From the NCBI GenBank assembly GCA_009779295.1, contig WREN01000078.1:1-9207 (forward strand): a stretch of DNA of 9,207 nt. Reading direction: 5' to 3'. Positions 1-6,366 of the stretch are shown piece by piece. Within the stretch, counting starts at the first letter, position 1, and each line of letters opens with the position of its first letter. The notes below the pieces were generated by a model. That model did not search any database, was not told the DNA's origin, and saw only the letters and a list, made by a program, of their open reading frames with translations. Source of the stretch: Oscillospiraceae bacterium. Its GTDB lineage: Bacteria > Bacillota > Clostridia > Oscillospirales > CAG-272. The position numbers and the translations under genes are program-made.

Positions 1-672
1 TACAAACCCCGCCACGACAGCGGCGAAATAATAATCCGCATATGGCTTGACGGGTTCTTCTGGTACCCGCGGAGACTGTTCGGAATCGAGCCGCATTTCT
101 ACGCGTTCTACGATTACCCCGAACTCATGCACCGTATCAATCAAGATTTATGCGACTTCAACATGCGCACGCTTAAGAAACTGTTCGCGCTCACGAAGCC
201 GGACTTCATCGGTTACGCCGAAGATTTATCATACAATCACGGTTCGATGCTGTCGAAAGAATTTTTCGACGAATTCATCCTGCCGTATTACCGAGTCCTG
301 AACAAATTCACGAAAGAGAACGGCGTTAAATCTTTGCTTGACAGCGACGGTGACGTCACGGCGATGATACCGTGGTTTTTGAATGCCGGACTCGAAGGAG
401 TTTACCCGCTCGAACGTCAGGCGGGCGTCGATATTGTGAAGATACGGCAGGAATATCCTGAGTTTATCATGTTCTGCGGCTATGACAAAATGGTTATGAA
501 CCAAGGCGAGGAAGCGATCAGAAGGGAGTTCGAGCGAATTCTTCCCGTAATGCGTTCGGGTTATTTTGTTCCGTCGGTAGACCACCAAACGCCGCCGGGC
601 GTTTCGCTTGAGGATTATAAACTGTATTTGAAAGTTTTTAAAGAATATTGCGAGAAAGCTGTGAAAATATGA
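1..672 (+). CDS. URO-D superfamily protein (uroporphyrinogen decarboxylase / corrinoid methyltransferase-like), 5' truncated
   Basis: The reading frame is open from base 1 and gives 223 residues ending at TGA 670-672; the true start lies upstream of the window. The C-terminal half matches the pattern of the broad clostridial URO-D family. It has an acidic DSDGD segment at visible codons 114-118, then a GLEGVYPLE/QAGVDI stretch, a CGYDK segment around codon 159 (the usual GGIDK position) and a final VDH-x-x-PPG segment at codons 193-199. Members have a TIM-barrel fold and are cytoplasmic. Many are related to methylcobamide:CoM methyltransferases (MtaA/CmuA type), and few are real HemE enzymes. 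Where zinc-dependent methyltransferases often carry His-x-Cys, this protein appears to have Asp-Ser-Asp, so a zinc-thiolate methyl transfer role is doubtful. Neighbouring genes point to carbohydrate metabolism, but the substrate is unknown. The family call is firm; the function is not. Confidence 0.8.
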   Translation, partial: YKPRHDSGEIIIRIWLDGFFWYPRRLFGIEPHFYAFYDYPELMHRINQDLCDFNMRTLKKLFALTKPDFIGYAEDLSYNHGSMLSKEFFDEFILPYYRVLNKFTKENGVKSLLDSDGDVTAMIPWFLNAGLEGVYPLERQAGVDIVKIRQEYPEFIMFCGYDKMVMNQGEEAIRREFERILPVMRSGYFVPSVDHQTPPGVSLEDYKLYLKVFKEYCEKAVKI

Positions 673-676
673 AAAA
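658..676 (+). repeat. Left copy of imperfect direct repeat flanking the S8 peptidase gene
   Basis: These 19 bases cover the end of the URO-D-like gene and the start of the peptidase gene (GCTGTGAAAA...TGAAAAA). They match 2248-2266 at 18 of 19 positions. The right copy sits at the start of the solute-binding protein gene. The sequence is A-rich and contains the MKK start codons, so shared translation-start composition may explain part of the match. Confidence 0.5.
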
Positions 677-2237
677 GTTAGTAATTGGTATTTTGGTGGT
701 AGCATTTATTTTAATGATCTTCGCGGGCTGCAAAACCGAAACATTGGAAGAACCGGAAGAAACAACAACCGAAGCGGAGGTTGAAGACACGACAACATAT
801 CCCGAACTTAAAATCGAAATCACGAGTGACGGAAACAGAATTTACGAAAACATGACAAACTATGTTTTCATTCCTGATGATGATGTCATAGGCGAATGGA
901 CTGTCGTTGATTTTGTATATAATATTGATGATTTTGATCCTAATATAAAAGAACCAACAGTTGATAATTGGCAAAGTATTAAGTTATTTGACGATGGAAC
1001 TGCAATACTACAATTAAAAAATATGTCTTTCCTTGTAGAAAAATGGACGAAAGAATATATTTTTATGTCAATAATTGATATGATTCAAGGGTATACATTA
1101 AAACAAATAAACGGAATAAATTATTTGTTTGTTGAATGGAAAGCCGGAAAATATATTTTAAATGGAATTGATCCCGTCGAATATTATGTATTCAAAAAAA
1201 TATCAAGCAAGCCGACGTTAGATATTTATCAATATCAAGATATTAGAAGTAAAGATATTCATGTCGCTGACCTTACGAATTTCGGTAAAAATATACGTAC
1301 TCTTTCATTCAACGACAAAACTAAATTCCCACCTAAAGATAAATTACCGAGTAATAAAGAATATCAACCGGAATACATTTTAGAAGCAGGTAAAAATCCT
1401 GGGTTCGGTGTTCGCGCGTTACACGAGCAAGGCATAACTGGCAAAGGTGTGAATGTTGCGATAATTGATTCTGGTATAGCCGATTTAAATCATCCGGAAT
1501 TTAAAGATAAAATTTCAGAATATACTTATCTCGGTGATTATGCCGTTTCATATCACGGACCTTTGGTTTTAAGCTTGCTTGCAGGAGAGAATGTAGGCAC
1601 TGCGCCGGGTGTGAGCGTTTATTATTACGCGACGGAAAAATATATTGATAGTAAAGGCGACGCAGAAGCATATGCAATTGTTCTCGATATTATTGTTGAA
1701 GAAAATAAAACATTACCTGAAAACGAAAAAATAAGAATAGTAAGTATATCAGCATGTCCTACATCGTCAGACCCGAGATGGATAAACACGGAAAAATATA
1801 TCGAGAGTTATAAACGCGCAACAGAAGCGGGAATTCTTGTTCTTGATTGTTCGCCTGAGAATGGAATAATCGGTTCTTGTGAATATGATTATGAAAATCC
1901 CGAAGATATTACTAAATGTAAATTTGTAGATTTAAGCGGCGGATACCCTTTTAATATAAATGATACTGTTAAAATTCTTGCGCCTGCAGTGTACAGAACA
2001 ACAGCGGAAGTATACACACAGGGAGATTTTATGTATAATTATCACGGATTAGGTGGTTGGAGTTCCGCAGTCCCCTACGCGGCGGGCGTACTGGCGATGG
2101 GTTGGCAGGTCAATCCCGCACTCACCGCTGACGAAATCGTGCAAATCCTCATCGACACGGCGTATGTTGACAAAGAAGGCTACAAGTACATCAATCCTCC
2201 GGCGTTTATCGAATATATACAAACGCTAAATAATTAA
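669..2237 (+). CDS. Surface lipoprotein with lipocalin-like N-terminal region and S8 (subtilisin-like) peptidase domain
   Basis: This is a 522-residue protein. ATG 669 is preferred over the in-frame ATG 648 because it puts MKK at the front of a lipoprotein signal peptide with lipobox F-A-G-C21, and it gives an ATGA overlap with the upstream stop. An acidic/Thr-rich tether (EEPEETTTEAE) follows. Residues about 75-177 (GEW start, YLFVEWK at 152-158, YYVFKK end) resemble a bacterial lipocalin-like barrel. The S8 domain spans about 250-515. Catalytic Asp267 lies in IIDSG, His296 in YHGPLV and Ser465 in GWSSAVPYAAG, the counterpart of GTSMASPHVAG. The usual AAGNEG oxyanion motif reads CSPENG (395-399), so Asn and Glu appear swapped. 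The expected location is outside the membrane, lipid-anchored. No prosegment is obvious, although the N-terminal region could serve as one. Base composition varies sharply along the gene. The substrate is unknown. Confidence 0.82.
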   Translation: MKKLVIGILVVAFILMIFAGCKTETLEEPEETTTEAEVEDTTTYPELKIEITSDGNRIYENMTNYVFIPDDDVIGEWTVVDFVYNIDDFDPNIKEPTVDNWQSIKLFDDGTAILQLKNMSFLVEKWTKEYIFMSIIDMIQGYTLKQINGINYLFVEWKAGKYILNGIDPVEYYVFKKISSKPTLDIYQYQDIRSKDIHVADLTNFGKNIRTLSFNDKTKFPPKDKLPSNKEYQPEYILEAGKNPGFGVRALHEQGITGKGVNVAIIDSGIADLNHPEFKDKISEYTYLGDYAVSYHGPLVLSLLAGENVGTAPGVSVYYYATEKYIDSKGDAEAYAIVLDIIVEENKTLPENEKIRIVSISACPTSSDPRWINTEKYIESYKRATEAGILVLDCSPENGIIGSCEYDYENPEDITKCKFVDLSGGYPFNINDTVKILAPAVYRTTAEVYTQGDFMYNYHGLGGWSSAVPYAAGVLAMGWQVNPALTADEIVQILIDTAYVDKEGYKYINPPAFIEYIQTLNN

Positions 2238-2242
2238 TTGTG

Positions 2243-2248
2243 AAAAGG
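2243..2248 (+). promoter_or_regulatory. Shine-Dalgarno site of the SBP gene
   Basis: AAAAGG lies 10 nt before ATG 2259, inside the 21-nt gap after the peptidase stop. It is the only ribosome-binding signal in that gap and supports the 2259 start. Confidence 0.55.
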
Positions 2249-2266
2249 CTGTGAAAAAATGAAAAA
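2248..2266 (+). repeat. Right copy of imperfect direct repeat flanking the S8 peptidase gene
   Basis: This copy differs from 658-676 by one base. It spans the leader and first codons of the solute-binding protein gene. The left copy ends the URO-D-like gene and the right copy begins the SBP gene, which is the arrangement expected if the peptidase gene was inserted at a former URO-D/SBP junction. That history is inference. Confidence 0.5.
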
Positions 2267-3743
2267 AATTTTATCTTTAGCGCTTGCCGTTGTACTGTTA
2301 ATGCTGACGTTTGTTTCATGTCAGAACGCAGCGGATGAAAAAACGTCGTCCGATACCTCAGGCGAGACAAATTTACAAACAATTTCGGAACCATCGGAAT
2401 TTTTACCGGCCGACGTCAATTATAACGGTTACGAATTTCGTATATTCGGGTTAGGTCCGATATCCGGTACGAATTTCTTCGGATTGTATTGCAATGAAGT
2501 CGCCGTCGATGAAGAAACCGGCGATCAGGTCAGCGACGCCGTATACTACCGTACCCGTGAAGTTGAAGAACTGTACGGCGTTAAAATCAAGCCGGTACTT
2601 ATCGACGTCGTTGACGTGCCGACCCGAAGTTCCGGAGGTACGGAAATATTGAAATTTATTCAAGCCGGCGAGGACGCGTTCGATTTTGCGATGATTAACG
2701 GCAACAGTTTAGTACAAATATTTCCTGTGATTAATAATTTCGTTGAATTGAATTCAATTGCGAATTTAGACCTTTCACATTCGTGGTGGAATCAAAATGT
2801 ACGTGAATCCATATCGATCGGCGGGCGATTGTATACCGCTCACGGCGATATAAGTTTATACGGTTACATCGGCGCCGAGTGCGCGTTGGCAAATAAAAAA
2901 CTCATTGATGATTATGGGCTGGATAATCCATATGATTTGGTCAGAAATAAAAAATGGACGTGGGACAAGTTGTATGAAATGAGCAGAACCGTAGTGGTCG
3001 ATGTAAACGGAGACGGCATAATCGATTTGAACGACAAGTTTGGATTGATGGCGGAAACCGCGGTATTATTGTTTGCGGTAATGGGATCGGGCGTTAAATT
3101 AGCTTCGAAAGACAGCGAAGGCATGCCGTATATAACGGCGATGTCGGAACGCACGGTAGCGGTAGTCGATAAAATGTTCAGAATTTTAACCGACGATACG
3201 ACTACATATATAGCCAAAGTCACGGAAGATTTTTATACGGCGCGCGATAAATTCCATCAAAATGAAATTTTATTCTATGTAAATCAAATAGGGATGGCGT
3301 TACAGTCGCGCGGTATGGAAAACGATTTCGCCATACTTCCGAGACCATGGTTCGATGAGAATCAAGGGCAGTATTATGTTACGGTCACTCCTTCTTTCGC
3401 GACTTTCGTATGTATTCCGAATACCTGTTCAAACGTCGAACGGACGGCAACCGTACTTGACGCGCTGGGGTATTATTCGCAGAAATATGTCAGACCGGCG
3501 TTTTTCGACGTTACCGTAACAAACAAAATGGTTCGCGATGAGGATTCGCTCGAAATGCTTGAAATCATTTACGGTAACTGCGTTTATGATTTAGGGTATA
3601 TTTTCAATTGGGGAAGTTTATCTTCCGTATTTTCAACTATAATATCGACAAGGAACAATACGTTTGTTTCAAGTTATGACAGCATAGCAAATAAAATAGA
3701 AACGGATATGCAAAAAACGCTTGAGGCTTTCGGAATAAATTAA
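2259..3743 (+). CDS. Extracellular solute-binding lipoprotein (ABC-type SBP, family 1-like)
   Basis: This 494-residue protein begins with a lipoprotein signal peptide (MKKILSLALAVV, lipobox F-V-S-C21), followed by a Ser/Thr/Glu-rich tether. The mature domain starts near VNYNGYEFRIFG and continues with a YYRTREVEELYGVKI segment, the usual N-terminal layout of clostridial SBPs that bind sugars or oligosaccharides. An EF-hand-like calcium loop is visible at residues 248-259 (Asp248, Asn250, Asp252, Gly253, Ile254, Asp259), in the DxNGDG-x(6)-D-x-FGL context often seen in such SBPs. It should capture ligand at the cell surface and pass it to a membrane permease. No permease or ATPase gene adjoins it here, so the partner must lie elsewhere or the protein acts as a binding protein or sensor. 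The partial gene at 8932 encodes a related protein. The SBP call is good; the ligand is unknown. Confidence 0.82.
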   Translation: MKKILSLALAVVLLMLTFVSCQNAADEKTSSDTSGETNLQTISEPSEFLPADVNYNGYEFRIFGLGPISGTNFFGLYCNEVAVDEETGDQVSDAVYYRTREVEELYGVKIKPVLIDVVDVPTRSSGGTEILKFIQAGEDAFDFAMINGNSLVQIFPVINNFVELNSIANLDLSHSWWNQNVRESISIGGRLYTAHGDISLYGYIGAECALANKKLIDDYGLDNPYDLVRNKKWTWDKLYEMSRTVVVDVNGDGIIDLNDKFGLMAETAVLLFAVMGSGVKLASKDSEGMPYITAMSERTVAVVDKMFRILTDDTTTYIAKVTEDFYTARDKFHQNEILFYVNQIGMALQSRGMENDFAILPRPWFDENQGQYYVTVTPSFATFVCIPNTCSNVERTATVLDALGYYSQKYVRPAFFDVTVTNKMVRDEDSLEMLEIIYGNCVYDLGYIFNWGSLSSVFSTIISTRNNTFVSSYDSIANKIETDMQKTLEAFGIN

Positions 3744-3750
3744 ATTTTAT

Positions 3751-4923
3751 ATGAATAAAAAGCTTATATTTTTATTGACATTATTAATATTATTAGGCGC
3801 TTGCGCCGCGCCGGATTCCCGTCCGGTTTCGGCTGTAGTGATTACCCGCGCTGAGCCTGTAACAAATGTAGAAATTTCAACAGAACTGTTTATTGACCCG
3901 GTTGAAGATATAGAAACGGTCGAAACGGAAACTGCCGCAGAAGAAACAACGACAGAACCGGCTGCGGTTGTCGAAACTGCGGCAAAAGATACAAAACCCA
4001 TATCTTCTCCGACGGGAACAATCACAGCGATAATAAATTTAAACTCAAAAATGTATCATTTGGATTTGGAATGTTCCTATGTTAAACGTATGAACGAAGA
4101 AAACAAATATATTATCAAAATCGATAAGTTATCCGACCTTGAAGGTTATACGTCATGCAGCAGGTGCGGCGGCGTTGCGCCGGAAACAACGACTACAACT
4201 GCCGTTAAAGTGACGGAGACCCCTGTAACAACAAAAGCTCCGGAAACGACAACTATAGAGTCAAAATCGGACGGAAAGATCACGGTAATTGTCAATTTAA
4301 GTTCAAAAATGTATCACTTAAACGCCGAATGTACGTACGTTCAGCGTATGAACGCGGCAAATAAACATATTATAAAAGTCGATAAACTGTCCGAACTTGA
4401 TGGATATACGCCGTGCAGCAGATGCGGAAGCGTTGCGGAAACAACAAAAAAAGCTCCGGAAACGACGACTATAGAGTCAAAACCGACCGGAAAAATCATG
4501 GTAATTATCAATTTAAACTCAAAAATGTATCATTTAAACACGGAATGTACGTATGTTAAGCGTATGAATGAGGAAAATAAATATATTGTCAAAATTGATA
4601 ACCTGTCCGAACTTGAAGGATACACGCCTTGCAGCAGATGCGGCGATCCCGATAAACCGACTGTAACTGTAACTGTAACGGAAACTACTGTCACGGCTAA
4701 AGAAACAGACCCTCCTGAAACCACTATACCGGATCAGGATGAAATTTTAACGGTTATTTTTAATTTAACCTCAAAAACATTTCACGCCGACGATAATTGC
4801 CGGCATATACAAAGCATGAAAGATGAAAATAAAGGCACATTTACCGGAACAATTGAGGAAATATTTGCGACCGGTTATAAACCTTGCGGAACATGTTCAA
4901 AACAATATATTTTAAATAATTAA
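3751..4923 (+). CDS. Surface lipoprotein with four His/Cys (putative zinc-ribbon) repeats and Thr-rich linkers
   Basis: This 390-residue protein has a lipoprotein signal peptide with lipobox L-G-A-C18. Four modules follow, at residues about 91-140, 177-226, 249-298 and 332-383. Each contains H-x4-C-x27(28)-C-x2-C: His103/Cys108/Cys136/Cys139, His189/Cys194/Cys222/Cys225, His261/Cys266/Cys294/Cys297 and His345/Cys350/Cys379/Cys382. The pattern (K-x-Y-H...C...L...GYTPCSRCG) resembles a small putative metal-binding module found at the C-terminus of some secreted Firmicutes nucleases and metallo-beta-lactamase-fold proteins. Thr/Pro/Glu-rich linkers separate the modules and look extended and possibly glycosylated. 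The start is 7 nt after the SBP stop without a clear Shine-Dalgarno site, so translation is probably coupled. Metal binding is inferred from the ligand pattern only. No enzyme domain is visible and the function is unknown. Confidence 0.75.
   Translation: MNKKLIFLLTLLILLGACAAPDSRPVSAVVITRAEPVTNVEISTELFIDPVEDIETVETETAAEETTTEPAAVVETAAKDTKPISSPTGTITAIINLNSKMYHLDLECSYVKRMNEENKYIIKIDKLSDLEGYTSCSRCGGVAPETTTTTAVKVTETPVTTKAPETTTIESKSDGKITVIVNLSSKMYHLNAECTYVQRMNAANKHIIKVDKLSELDGYTPCSRCGSVAETTKKAPETTTIESKPTGKIMVIINLNSKMYHLNTECTYVKRMNEENKYIVKIDNLSELEGYTPCSRCGDPDKPTVTVTVTETTVTAKETDPPETTIPDQDEILTVIFNLTSKTFHADDNCRHIQSMKDENKGTFTGTIEEIFATGYKPCGTCSKQYILNN
4021..4170 (+). repeat. His/Cys module repeat 1
   Basis: Codons 91-140 of the repeat lipoprotein hold His103, Cys108, Cys136 and Cys139. 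The body (NLNSKMYHL and the KRMNEENKY segment) is closest to repeat 3, while the SC-S-R-C end has Ser where repeats 2 and 3 have Pro. Confidence 0.85.
4279..4428 (+). repeat. His/Cys module repeat 2
   Basis: Codons 177-226 hold His189, Cys194, Cys222 and Cys225 with the same spacing as repeat 1. The NEENKY segment of repeats 1 and 3 is replaced by NAANKH. Confidence 0.85.
4495..4644 (+). repeat. His/Cys module repeat 3
   Basis: Codons 249-298 hold His261, Cys266, Cys294 and Cys297. The module body looks like repeat 1, while the preceding linker and the SELxGYTPCSRCG end look like repeat 2, giving a mosaic appearance. Confidence 0.85.
4660..4679 (+). repeat. ACTGTA hexamer microsatellite (about 3.3 copies)
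   Basis: Three full ACTGTA units plus two bases encode alternating Thr-Val in the linker between modules 3 and 4. A six-base unit preserves the reading frame, so copy-number change would alter only linker length. Confidence 0.8.
4744..4899 (+). repeat. His/Cys module repeat 4 (divergent)
   Basis: Codons 332-383 hold His345, Cys350, Cys379 and Cys382, with one extra residue between the second and third ligands. The sequence has diverged (FHADDNC, KPCGTC), but the four putative ligands are kept. This suggests the ligand set is under selection. Confidence 0.78.
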
Positions 4924-4930
4924 AAGGTGG
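4923..4930 (+). promoter_or_regulatory. Shine-Dalgarno site of the sugar isomerase/epimerase gene
   Basis: AAAAGGTGG-like sequence starts at the stop of the preceding gene and ends 9 nt before ATG 4940, which favours 4940 over the adjacent ATG 4943. Confidence 0.6.
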
Positions 4931-4939
4931 AAAAAAAGT

Positions 4940-5731
4940 ATGATGAAACTTGGTATTATCAGGGGATTTGACAATGCGTCATTCGATTATGTAAAGGACA
5001 GAGGGCTGGAATTTATCGAACTTTGCCGCAATAACCACAAAGAAGCGGAAGCTGTGGTCAGCAACGTTGAAAGCATTAAAGCGAATATTGCGCGCACGGG
5101 AATCCCGATCGGTTCGATAGGGCGTTGGGCGGCAGACCCGAATACCGGCGGGAAAATCGACGCCGTTGAATTGAAAGCGCTTACGGATTTGCTCGACGCG
5201 GCCGTCGCGGTGAATTGCCCGGTATTTGTTTGCGGCTGCAATTACGACAAGAACGTTTCAATGTACAAAAATTACAACGCGGCGTTGGAATTATTCGGAA
5301 CTTTTCTCGACCGCGTAAAGGGTAAGAACATAAAAATCGCTGTTTACAACTGCTCGTGGGAAAACTTCGTGTATAATCCGTCCACATGGAATGTGGTATT
5401 GGGCGAGCTTCCGGAATTGATGATAAAATACGACTGTTCGCACAGTTTCGAGCGCGGCGATAATTATTTGGCTGAACTCAGCGATTGGGGCGACAGGGTA
5501 GCGCATATGCACGTGAAAGGCGCGGTCAAGGCAGGGTCAAAACATGTTGACGACTCGCCTGCCGGAATGGACGGAATCGACTGGAAACAGGTATTTGCTA
5601 TAATGTATTCGCGCAAATATGACGGAGGATTGAGCATTGAGCCTCATTCCGCGACTTGGCGCGCGGATTCGGAACTCGGGGAAAAGGGTATAGGATTTAC
5701 GATGAACTACATCAGGCAGTTCATTCTGTGA
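4940..5731 (+). CDS. Sugar phosphate isomerase/epimerase family protein (xylose isomerase-like TIM barrel)
   Basis: This 263-residue cytoplasmic protein has the usual length of the AP-endonuclease-2/xylose-isomerase-like TIM-barrel family. It shows the strand-end motifs of that family: GLEFIEL near the N-terminus (Glu24/Glu27 region), KYDCSHS with Asp165 and His168, AHMHVKG with His189 and His191, and the terminal GLSIEPHS with Glu234 and His236. In relatives these positions hold a divalent metal (Mn, Mg or Zn) and carry out isomerisation or epimerisation of sugars, keto-sugars or inositol derivatives. The stop overlaps the GTG start of the next gene by 4 nt, so the two are probably translationally coupled. 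The family covers many substrates, and nothing in the sequence fixes this one. The surrounding SBP, deacetylase and NagB-like genes favour a sugar substrate. Confidence 0.85.
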   Translation: MMKLGIIRGFDNASFDYVKDRGLEFIELCRNNHKEAEAVVSNVESIKANIARTGIPIGSIGRWAADPNTGGKIDAVELKALTDLLDAAVAVNCPVFVCGCNYDKNVSMYKNYNAALELFGTFLDRVKGKNIKIAVYNCSWENFVYNPSTWNVVLGELPELMIKYDCSHSFERGDNYLAELSDWGDRVAHMHVKGAVKAGSKHVDDSPAGMDGIDWKQVFAIMYSRKYDGGLSIEPHSATWRADSELGEKGIGFTMNYIRQFIL

Positions 5732-6366
5732 GCCATATAAGAACAATAATTTTAGCAATTGGCGGCGGTATATGGATTGCCATAGGCGGCGCCGCATACC
5801 TTTCTGTTGAAAATAAAATAATCGGATCGTTTTTATTTTCATTAGGTTTATTTATGATAGTTACCAATGAATTGAATTTATTTACCGGAAAAATCGGCTA
5901 TTTGTTTGATAATAAACCAACTTATATAATAGATTTGATAGAAATCTGGGTCGGGAACTTTATCGGCGCGGCGGTGACCGCGTTAGCTTTGAGAATGACC
6001 CGTTCCGGTATCTGCGCCGATGAAATATGCGAAATTAAACTTGACGACAGTTTATTAAGCATTTTTATGCTTGCGGTATTCTGCGGATTATTGATGTACA
6101 GCGCCGTAAACGGTTATAAAACAATTTCGGATCCGATTGGAAAACACATTGCGGTGATTGTGCCGGTAATGGTATTTATATTATGCGGATTTGAGCATTG
6201 CGTGGCGAATATGTTTTATTTTTCGCTTGCCGGGGTATGGAACATTGACAGCTTCGCGTATCTTGGCGTAATGACTCTCGGCAACGCAGCGGGAGCATTG
6301 ATTATGCCGTTAATTTTGAGGATGAAGAATTATGATATTCAGAACAATAAAACCAAACGAGTTTGA
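5728..6366 (+). CDS. Formate/nitrite transporter (FNT) family channel, compact form, GTG start
   Basis: The chosen start is GTG 5728, forming a GTGA overlap with the upstream stop. An in-frame ATG at 5656 would add 24 charged residues read out of frame through the previous gene. The resulting 212-residue protein has six plausible membrane segments (about 5-25, 31-50, 66-88, 108-130, 140-160 and 176-197). FNT landmarks are LNLFTGK (49-55, the LFT Omega-loop position of FocA), GNFIGA (76-81), GFEHCVANMFYF (154-165) with the central pore histidine His157, and GNAAGA (185-190). FNT pentamers pass small monovalent anions such as formate, nitrite, hydrosulfide or lactate across the inner membrane. 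At 212 residues it is shorter than FocA/NirC, mostly at the termini. The anion is undetermined; formate from fermentation would fit a clostridial host. The 3' end overlaps the GNAT gene by 35 nt. Confidence 0.85.
   Translation: MSHIRTIILAIGGGIWIAIGGAAYLSVENKIIGSFLFSLGLFMIVTNELNLFTGKIGYLFDNKPTYIIDLIEIWVGNFIGAAVTALALRMTRSGICADEICEIKLDDSLLSIFMLAVFCGLLMYSAVNGYKTISDPIGKHIAVIVPVMVFILCGFEHCVANMFYFSLAGVWNIDSFAYLGVMTLGNAAGALIMPLILRMKNYDIQNNKTKRV
6318..6321 (+). promoter_or_regulatory. Shine-Dalgarno core of the GNAT gene within the FNT coding region
   Basis: GAGG lies 10 nt before ATG 6332 and supports that start despite the 35-nt overlap with the upstream gene. Confidence 0.5.

Larger units (their letters stand above)
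4234..4665 (+). repeat. In-frame tandem duplication, 216-bp period, two copies
   Basis: Units 4234-4449 and 4450-4665 each begin with the linker KAPETTTIESK and contain one His/Cys module. Offsets are exact: Lys162 and Lys234, His189 and His261, and Gly226 and Gly298 are all 72 residues apart. Identity falls away after the CSRCG end of the second unit, so the final codons are the least certain part. Confidence 0.75.

Noticed and set aside
1..672. Uroporphyrinogen decarboxylase HemE of heme synthesis
   Set aside because: The residues seen fit the broader URO-D-like family, and no other tetrapyrrole gene is nearby.
229..705. Antisense open frame of 158 residues
   Set aside because: It lies opposite a well-supported URO-D-like gene and shows no recognisable domain or ribosome-binding site.
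2982..3050. Dockerin or cellulosome-type repeat suggested by DVNGDG-x(6)-D
   Set aside because: Only one loop is present, with no second copy or linker, inside an SBP where such a calcium-like loop is common.
3721..3750. Promoter before the repeat lipoprotein (TTGAGG)
   Set aside because: No acceptable -10 box occurs at 16-18 nt spacing, and the gene follows its neighbour by 7 nt.
3796..3807. Perfect inverted repeat GGCGC-TT-GCGCC as a hairpin or terminator
   Set aside because: A 5-bp stem with a 2-nt loop is too tight to fold stably, has no U-tract and lies in lipobox codons.
3747..4025. Antisense open frame rich in Ser/Val
   Set aside because: It mirrors the Thr/Glu-rich tether and signal peptide of the + strand lipoprotein, has no SD and is low in complexity.
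4021..4899. Regularly spaced repeats that might suggest a CRISPR array
   Set aside because: The repeats are about 150 bp, diverged at codon third positions and lie in one open frame encoding His/Cys modules; there are no short identical repeats with unique spacers.
5656..5727. ATG 5656 as the start of the FNT gene
   Set aside because: It would read 24 charged residues through the isomerase gene in another frame; the GTG at 5728 gives the family-like N-terminus and a coupled GTGA overlap.
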